Positions 59,478-64,000 of a stretch of DNA of 64,000 nucleotides are shown piece by piece. The stretch's first letter is position 1. Every line of letters starts with the position of its first letter. The stretch lies in contig OY751485.1 of assembly GCA_963565915.1 (NCBI GenBank), positions 5,850,489 to 5,914,488 on the forward strand. Direction: 5' to 3'. Origin of the DNA: Entoloma clypeatum (lineage: Eukaryota > Basidiomycota > Agaricomycetes > Agaricales > Entolomataceae). Both the position numbers and the translations under genes were made by a program. The notes beneath the pieces are model-generated. The model had not been told where the DNA came from. It saw only the letters and a program-made list of their open reading frames with translations, and made no database searches.

Positions 59478-62400
59478 TCAGTCGTGACGAGACAACCAAG
59501 CGTCTCCGAGACTCTGACGAGTATTTACAAGGTGCGCCAGTGCGGTTCCTTCGGTTTCAGATAGTTCTGAATCTGAGGAGTCCTCGAGTTCGTCTGCAGA
59601 CAGCCGAACAACCGGGGACTGGCGCGAAGCTTCCTTGTCCATTCCTGTGATCACCACCTTTTTCCAAAGAGTAGTTAAGTCAAATAAATTCAGAGTACGC
59701 TTTCGCGATACCAAGAATTTTCGTTTATCAAATCCTAACACCCGGATATCCGGCATGGGGGTTACCCCCCCTGCGGTGTGAACCATGACCGTCAGGTCCT
59801 CGTCGTCCATAACAGACGCCAAGTCCCCGGGGTCAGCGGAAAATCGTGGGTGCGAGAGGGAGAATTTCCCTTGCTCGGCGTTACTAAGATAGTCGCGCCA
59901 GAATCCGATGATGGTGTCACCAAGTTCTTTTGCGGAAAAGTAATTCCATGCCTCATTAAAATGTGACTTAAGTACCAACACCTCTGCAGGTGCCTTTCTC
60001 ACTTCGTTGAGACGTTTAGCCCAACTGTCAGTACTGTACTTCTTAAGCCATGCTTTAACAAGTTCTTCGGGGTACCCACGCTTCACATACAACAATACCA
60101 ACTGTTGCAGTGCCCTGAGGTAAGTCGATTGTAGACTACTCAGCGTGGCGAGCCTCGACATTTCACCGATAAAAGTCCCTCTCTTTACATCGAGCGGGTG
60201 GTGGGAAATGTATGGAATTCGTTCCAAGTGTGAACGTGCTTTGCGATAAGGCATGTGTTGCAAAGCGCCTCTTTCATCGCGATACAGCATCATGTCCAAG
60301 AAGGGTTGATGAGACCCAGACACGTTCCACTCAATAACACAATCTTCGATGGCGACTTTTTGCACAATACGAAGCGCTTCAGCTTCTGAATTGGCATATA
60401 CTAAAGCCAGTACATCATCGATGTACCGTCCGTAGAAGGCTACGGACGGGTCCTCCATGATTCCACAGTGTTTCTCAAAGTACCAGCCGTACAAATTGGC
60501 TAAGTCTGGAGAATCAGCTACGCCCATAGCAAGGCCTCGACGCTGTTTGTAGAATTTTCCTTGGAATTGTGTTATTAAATTGAGGTTACCAGCAAGGAGA
60601 CACTGCAGGAAAAGTTGATGCAGTTGTAAATCGTCTCTGTCAATCACCGCGTAGTCTGCGTCTATATCAAAGCCGGACCATTCGCAATATAGAAAGTCAA
60701 CGATGTCAAGACAACGTTGAATTGGAATGGAGGGGTAGAACGCGACGACGTCGCCGGTGACAAGATAGAATCTCTTGTTGGGGATCATCCTCAATTTACT
60801 CAATTTTATCGCCAAATCTTTGGTACCGTGAATAACGGTGGGCGCCGCTTTAACAAGCGGTTTGAGACATTTAGAAATGTACTTTGCAGCAGGGTTCTGG
60901 ATGGCACTGTGACACGGAATAATCGGTCGCATCTTAACAGGTTCCTTGTGAATTTTAGGAATCCCGTAAAATTGCGGCACAGTATGTTTAGCGAACCCTC
61001 CCTTTTCTTCTTTGGGGGTAATTCTTGATCGCAAAAATCGCGCTAACTGCTTGCCAAGGGGATGAACGTCAAAAGCAAGTTTTGCTATGTCGCCCATGGC
61101 AGTACATTGATGAGCAAAGATAAGATTAGCTTGGAACTCCGGAATTTCTATATAGTTCTGGAGATCGTTAAGTAGATCTAAGCTCTTCTCTATTATCCAA
61201 TCCCGACGCGAGACTGCTATGCCCAAATTTTTATCTGTCATGGTAACGACGTAGTCATTATCATACAGAAAGCGCTGGATTACTCGAGTGGACGGTGCGT
61301 TCGGATTGCGTGGTACGTCACTCTTAGACTCCCGGATTTTAGATATCGTATCCATGACGAAGATCTTACCGAGGGTCAATCCATGCGCTATATAAGCAGG
61401 GACTTTAGGTAGTTTCTGAGAAGTCTCATGTTCTACCTCAAAGTCTGGATCATAGAGGTTTGAAGTTCCTTCAGTGAAAGAAAAGTAAATGCGCCATAAC
61501 AGGCGGCGACGGAAGTCGTTATAAGCTTCCGTTATTAACTTAACGTTAGTTTTACTATTGAACATGTAGTTCAATCCCACTGATAGTTGATGTTCAACTT
61601 CTAAAGGCAGGTTCACACCAGGGGAGCGATGTACATGGTCTTTGTATTGGGCAGCCAGTAATACAGATACAGGTGTAATACAATGTACATACGCGATGGC
61701 GGAAGGAAACGATAGCAATAAAATCGAGTCCGGGTAAGTAGAAGGCCGATTCCAGACAGTTTTGACACTCACGTTTTTAGACGAGGGGGCCGAAGCCCCG
61801 AAAAGAATCCCGGCGGTTAAGACCGCGCCTTCCCCTTCCCCTTCGCTGACCCTTTCGGGCCCGGCTTTTTGCCTTTTGGGGAGTCTCCAGTCGCGCGTGC
61901 TTTGGCTCTGGCTTTGCGAGCGGGGGGCGGCACGAACGGCTTCGGCGCTTTCGGCGTCGTCGTCTTGCTGGAGGAGGCGGTGGAGGAACGGGTCTTGCCA
62001 TCTTTCTCCTTGTTTTTCTTGAACTTGAGCCCCTTGGGGAGAGGCTGAGAAATAGACCGATAAGTCAGTGAGACTTAGAGGGGAAGGGAAGTAATCAGAG
62101 TCACTTACCTTGCCCAGTTCCTTGCCACTGAACCGCTTGGCGATTGCTTTGTCGAGCAGAGCCTCGAGAGACTCGTTGGTGACGGCAACGTCACCTTGCG
62201 CGACTTTCGCGGCGGCAGCGATTTCCTTCTTGCGTTCCATCTTGTGTTTTTGAGCGTTGTCGATGGCCTCGACAACGGAGATGACGCGAAGGGGGAACCG
62301 GACCAGGGCACGGGTGAAAGCGAGGGCGTTCTTCTTTACCTGGGGGTCCGGTATCCACTCCGAAATGACGAGCTCACCAGGCTCGCCACCGTCCTCGAAA

Positions 62401-63011
62401 ACGGGGACCTGCTTGTCCTTGCACAAGACAGCGATCCTCTCCTTGACGACGACGTAGTAAGTCGTGTGAAGGCGTTGCGGAGTGAGCTCGTTCTGGAGGA
62501 ATTGGTACTCCGTCTCCTTGGCGCGAAAAAGATTGGCGAAGGCGGAGTCGAGGAACTCTTTGTGGAGCTTCTCGGAGGCTTTGCGGAATGCGTCCGCTTC
62601 GGCCTGTCCAGAATAGCCCTTCGTGAATTGAAGAGCCGGTGCTGAGCGACGCACCTCGGGGGGATACTCCCCCCTGCTTTGGAAGTCGCGCCACCGGGCG
62701 AGGGTGGCGGACATAACGCAGAGCTGTTCAGTCTGCGCTTTGGTCTTCAGAAGAAGAGGGCGCAAAGCTACGCGATAGTCGAGAGGGACCTGGGCGACGA
62801 CGTCCTCGACGCTGTTGGCGGCCGCAAGCGCGGCCACAAACATGGCGGAGGTGTCGCCCATCTCGGCGTTGGACTGCACGGCGAGGACGCCGGCGAGTGG
62901 GGAGAGGGCGCGGTTGAAAGCGCCGGAGGCACGAAAAGCAGAAGAAGAAGCCATTGAGAGGGGGGGAGGGTGAGATGGTGGAGGCTGGGTGACGACAGGA
63001 GCGATGTGCAA
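59478..63011 (-). CDS. Telomeric PLE reverse transcriptase polyprotein
   Basis: A 1177-codon ORF; a better start is MASSSAFRASG (residue 20). Residues ~20-300 form a helical N-terminal region of unknown fold. A low-complexity stretch follows at about 300-410. The reverse transcriptase spans ~640-1000: YGIPKIHKEPVKMRPI (~680), VTGDVVAFYPSIPI with the first catalytic Asp (~752), GLAMGVADSPDLANLYG (~825), YIDDVLAL with the catalytic Asp pair (~860) and the thumb HPLDVKRGTFIGEMSRL (~940). No GIY-YIG endonuclease follows; the last ~170 residues are unlike it. It should copy element RNA onto telomeric 3' ends. An apparent 64-nt intron at 62,045-62,108 gives an alternative product. The region before the RT may therefore not be read as shown. 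Confidence 0.9.
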   Translation of the reverse strand: MHIAPVVTQPPPSHPPPLSMASSSAFRASGAFNRALSPLAGVLAVQSNAEMGDTSAMFVAALAAANSVEDVVAQVPLDYRVALRPLLLKTKAQTEQLCVMSATLARWRDFQSRGEYPPEVRRSAPALQFTKGYSGQAEADAFRKASEKLHKEFLDSAFANLFRAKETEYQFLQNELTPQRLHTTYYVVVKERIAVLCKDKQVPVFEDGGEPGELVISEWIPDPQVKKNALAFTRALVRFPLRVISVVEAIDNAQKHKMERKKEIAAAAKVAQGDVAVTNESLEALLDKAIAKRFSGKELGKVSDSDYFPSPLSLTDLSVYFSASPQGAQVQEKQGERWQDPFLHRLLQQDDDAESAEAVRAAPRSQSQSQSTRDWRLPKRQKAGPERVSEGEGEGAVLTAGILFGASAPSSKNVSVKTVWNRPSTYPDSILLLSFPSAIAYVHCITPVSVLLAAQYKDHVHRSPGVNLPLEVEHQLSVGLNYMFNSKTNVKLITEAYNDFRRRLLWRIYFSFTEGTSNLYDPDFEVEHETSQKLPKVPAYIAHGLTLGKIFVMDTISKIRESKSDVPRNPNAPSTRVIQRFLYDNDYVVTMTDKNLGIAVSRRDWIIEKSLDLLNDLQNYIEIPEFQANLIFAHQCTAMGDIAKLAFDVHPLGKQLARFLRSRITPKEEKGGFAKHTVPQFYGIPKIHKEPVKMRPIIPCHSAIQNPAAKYISKCLKPLVKAAPTVIHGTKDLAIKLSKLRMIPNKRFYLVTGDVVAFYPSIPIQRCLDIVDFLYCEWSGFDIDADYAVIDRDDLQLHQLFLQCLLAGNLNLITQFQGKFYKQRRGLAMGVADSPDLANLYGWYFEKHCGIMEDPSVAFYGRYIDDVLALVYANSEAEALRIVQKVAIEDCVIEWNVSGSHQPFLDMMLYRDERGALQHMPYRKARSHLERIPYISHHPLDVKRGTFIGEMSRLATLSSLQSTYLRALQQLVLLYVKRGYPEELVKAWLKKYSTDSWAKRLNEVRKAPAEVLVLKSHFNEAWNYFSAKELGDTIIGFWRDYLSNAEQGKFSLSHPRFSADPGDLASVMDDEDLTVMVHTAGGVTPMPDIRVLGFDKRKFLVSRKRTLNLFDLTTLWKKVVITGMDKEASRQSPVVRLSADELEDSSDSELSETEGTALAHLVNTRQSLGDAWLSRHD
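61817..63011 (-). CDS. Possible spliced PLE ORF1 (basic protein)
   Basis: If the intron 62,108-62,045 (donor GTAAGT after GGCAAG, acceptor TTTCTCAG) is removed, the first 301 codons join in phase 0 to 75 new codons. These end at TAA (61,817-61,819). The new tail starts PLPKGLKFKKNKEKDGK, continues with many Lys, Pro, Ala and Thr residues, and ends SAKGKGKARS. It is strongly basic and composed like a genuine nucleic-acid-binding tail, whereas the same DNA read without splicing gives a less natural sequence. The result would be a 376-aa ORF1-type protein, with the RT made from unspliced or differently spliced RNA. This is inferred from splice signals only. Confidence 0.5.
62045..62108 (-). other. 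Candidate intron inside the PLE ORF
   Basis: 64 nt, GTAAGT donor and TTTCTCAG acceptor on the minus strand, a typical length for this genome. Its length is not a multiple of 3, so splicing switches frame. Confidence 0.55.
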
Positions 63012-63056
63012 GGTTGGCGTCGGAGTTGTTGGGCATAGACAGTCAAGAGGGGGTTA

Positions 63057-63857
63057 GGGGAGGAGCACTACGACGAGCGCAGCGAGGAGGAGTGCGACTG
63101 AGGGGCCTGTGTGCCGATGTGGACAATAGGACTTGGGATAAGTCCAGGATCCTATTTCGGCCTTTATAGGCCTCATCAGGTCCGAAAACGGCAATCGGTT
63201 GAGTCATGCCAGAGAACAATAACGCTATTGTTCTCTGGGGCAGCTGACTCTGCCTATTGTTCACTTCGACACATAGTCCGACAGTCGCGCGACAGGGAAG
63301 ACGCCACACGGCGCTCGCCCAGACAGCGCCCATCACAGGCACGTGCCACCATGAAATTTCATAGTAACACGTGCCTCAGGACCCTGCAAGGGTAAGGCTA
63401 TGGGGAATCCCCATCACGGACCAGCGGTCCGGGTGAGACCCGAGTGAACCGAGATAACGGATCGCTCCCACATCAAAGTCCGAAGATCTTTGAAGGCGAA
63501 GACCGTTATCCCAAAGGACACACAACAAGAAAACTAACCAATACCCAGTAACATGTAAGAACAGTTACGGGAAACCACCTAAGTACATTATTTACGAAAT
63601 GTACGTAAAAACGCCAGACACAATGGTCGACATCAGAGCTGGAGTAAGCAAGGGCGAACAAGCAAGTCATCTCATCGCTAGACATGTCGATTGTTCGAAC
63701 CGACACCAGCTGAGCGAGATGACCCACATTCCCAACCCAACCCTAGGGTTGGGCGCACGTCCGTCGTTGAGTCTAGCAAAGGCCGGACTCACCCCCAGCC
63801 CCTAACGTTAACCGGTTAGGGTTAGGTTAGGGGTTAGGGGTTAGGAGTAAGGGGTTA
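63057..63857 (-). repeat. PLE 5' terminal repeat (copy D)
   Basis: The copy nearest the telomere, matching copy C at every position compared. Divergence begins at 63,858, where C continues ACTG-like sequence and D continues as telomere. It should carry the promoter and the ribozyme that trims the RNA 5' end. Confidence 0.88.
63121..63183 (-). ncRNA. Hammerhead ribozyme, copy D (5' pLTR)
   Basis: Minus-strand fold: GGAC (63,183-63,180) pairs with GUCC (63,124-63,121); CUGAUGA; GGCCU/AGGCC; GAAA; AUAGGA pairs with UCCUAU. Predicted self-cleavage lies between 63,125 and 63,124. Penelope-like elements are known to carry such ribozymes. Confidence 0.88.
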
Positions 63858-64000
63858 GGGGTTAGGGGTTAGGGGTTAGGGGTTAGGGGTTAGGGGTTAG
63901 GGGTTAGGGGTTAGGGGTTAGGGGTTAGGGGTTAGGGGTTAGGGTTAGGGGTTAGGGGTTAGGGGTTAGGGGTTAGGGGTTAGGGGTTAGGGGTTAGGGG
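63858..64000 (+). repeat. Terminal telomere array
   Basis: About 20 head-to-tail repeats to the end of the window, almost all the 7-mer TTAGGGG, with one 6-mer TTAGGG near 63,940. The G-rich strand runs 5' to 3' to the right, so this is the physical right end of a chromosome or contig. Confidence 0.95.

Larger units (their letters stand above)
58237..63857 (-). mobile_element. Complete telomere-associated Penelope-like element (Coprina type)
   Basis: A 5621-bp element on the minus strand. It is bounded by direct repeats at 58,237-59,037 and 63,057-63,857, offset by exactly 4820 bp and identical wherever I compared them. Order from its 5' end (right): pLTR with hammerhead, long ORF, 3' UTR, pLTR with hammerhead, and 3' terminus ...CTCCTCCCC/TAACCCC against telomere-like DNA. 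Its 3' end points to the centromere, the orientation expected if the chromosome's G-rich 3' overhang primes cDNA synthesis. Known endonuclease-deficient PLEs of fungi, rotifers and plants share these traits. Near-identical pLTRs and an open ORF suggest a recent, possibly active insertion. Confidence 0.9.

Noticed and set aside
59478..63011. The RT as telomerase (TERT)
   Set aside because: It lies inside a repeated element with terminal repeats and hammerheads, and I see no TERT-specific N-terminal motifs. PLE RTs are related to TERT, which explains the resemblance.
36504..63805. Recurring 60-100 codon ORFs in each PLE terminal repeat
   Set aside because: They lie in the non-coding pLTR over the ribozyme and palindromes, occur on both strands, and carry no domain. 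Their conservation follows from DNA duplication.
58237..63857. The terminal element as an LTR retrotransposon (Gypsy or Copia)
   Set aside because: No gag, protease, RNase H or integrase motifs and no tRNA primer site were seen. The RT motifs, hammerheads and telomere junctions fit a Penelope-like element instead.

Overview
The window looks like the right end of a chromosome of an Agaricomycete (mushroom-forming basidiomycete). The genes are densely split by short introns of about 50-80 bp with GT...AG borders. The gene families fit: a Zn(II)2Cys6 factor, a class 3 lipase, an isopenicillin-N-synthase-like oxygenase and Y_phosphatase3-type phosphatases. The last ~145 bases are an uninterrupted telomere array whose G-rich strand runs rightwards. 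The repeat is mostly the heptamer TTAGGGG rather than TTAGGG.

Bases 1-35,950 are ordinary gene space. In order: a 2-oxoglutarate/Fe(II) oxygenase (462-1985, +), a secreted lipase (2586-3968, -), a hypothetical low-complexity protein (5485-6442, -), a TA-flanked MITE (8361-9031), a multipass membrane protein (9856-11523, +), a foldback element (about 12,481-12,710), a tiny secreted Cys-rich protein (13,093-13,351, +), a single-pass membrane protein with a His-rich tail (15,543-16,892, -), a tyrosine phosphatase (18,602-19,716, +), a Zn2Cys6 transcription factor (21,575-24,886, +), a PWWP chromatin protein (27,129-28,764, +), a second phosphatase paralogue (30,236-31,331, +) and a Ser/Thr-rich membrane protein (34,059-35,579, +). 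For five of the spliced genes and both phosphatases the exon lengths I assigned add up to whole codons. No metabolic gene cluster is evident.

From about 35,950 rightwards the sequence is a layered subtelomere. Layer 1 (35,965-37,250) has old fragments of a Penelope-like element (PLE) separated by short telomere tracts. Layer 2 (37,376-46,216) has no credible genes: CTAGGGT-rich repeats, arrays of GTCGAC-centred palindromes with CAG-rich spacers, a 20-bp minisatellite, and a right arm that resembles the left arm in inverted orientation. Layer 3 (46,217-55,865) holds 20 head-to-tail, nearly identical copies of a 481-bp satellite. Layer 4 (55,866-63,857) is a stack of telomere-attached PLEs: one 5'-truncated copy, one solo terminal repeat and one apparently complete 5.6-kb element with matching terminal repeats. 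Layer 5 is the telomere.

The PLE is the main biological system here. It encodes a reverse transcriptase (YIDD) on the minus strand, has no recognisable GIY-YIG endonuclease, carries minus-strand hammerhead ribozymes in its terminal repeats, and has its 3' end against telomeric DNA on the centromere side. This matches the known endonuclease-deficient telomeric PLEs of basidiomycetes (Coprina type). The elements appear to be added to exposed chromosome ends, primed by the G-rich overhang, then truncated, capped by telomere repeats and added to again. New points worth checking are a possible spliced basic ORF1 product hidden inside the long ORF, a copy truncated exactly at the ribozyme core, and a satellite array that ends in mid-unit in telomere repeats.
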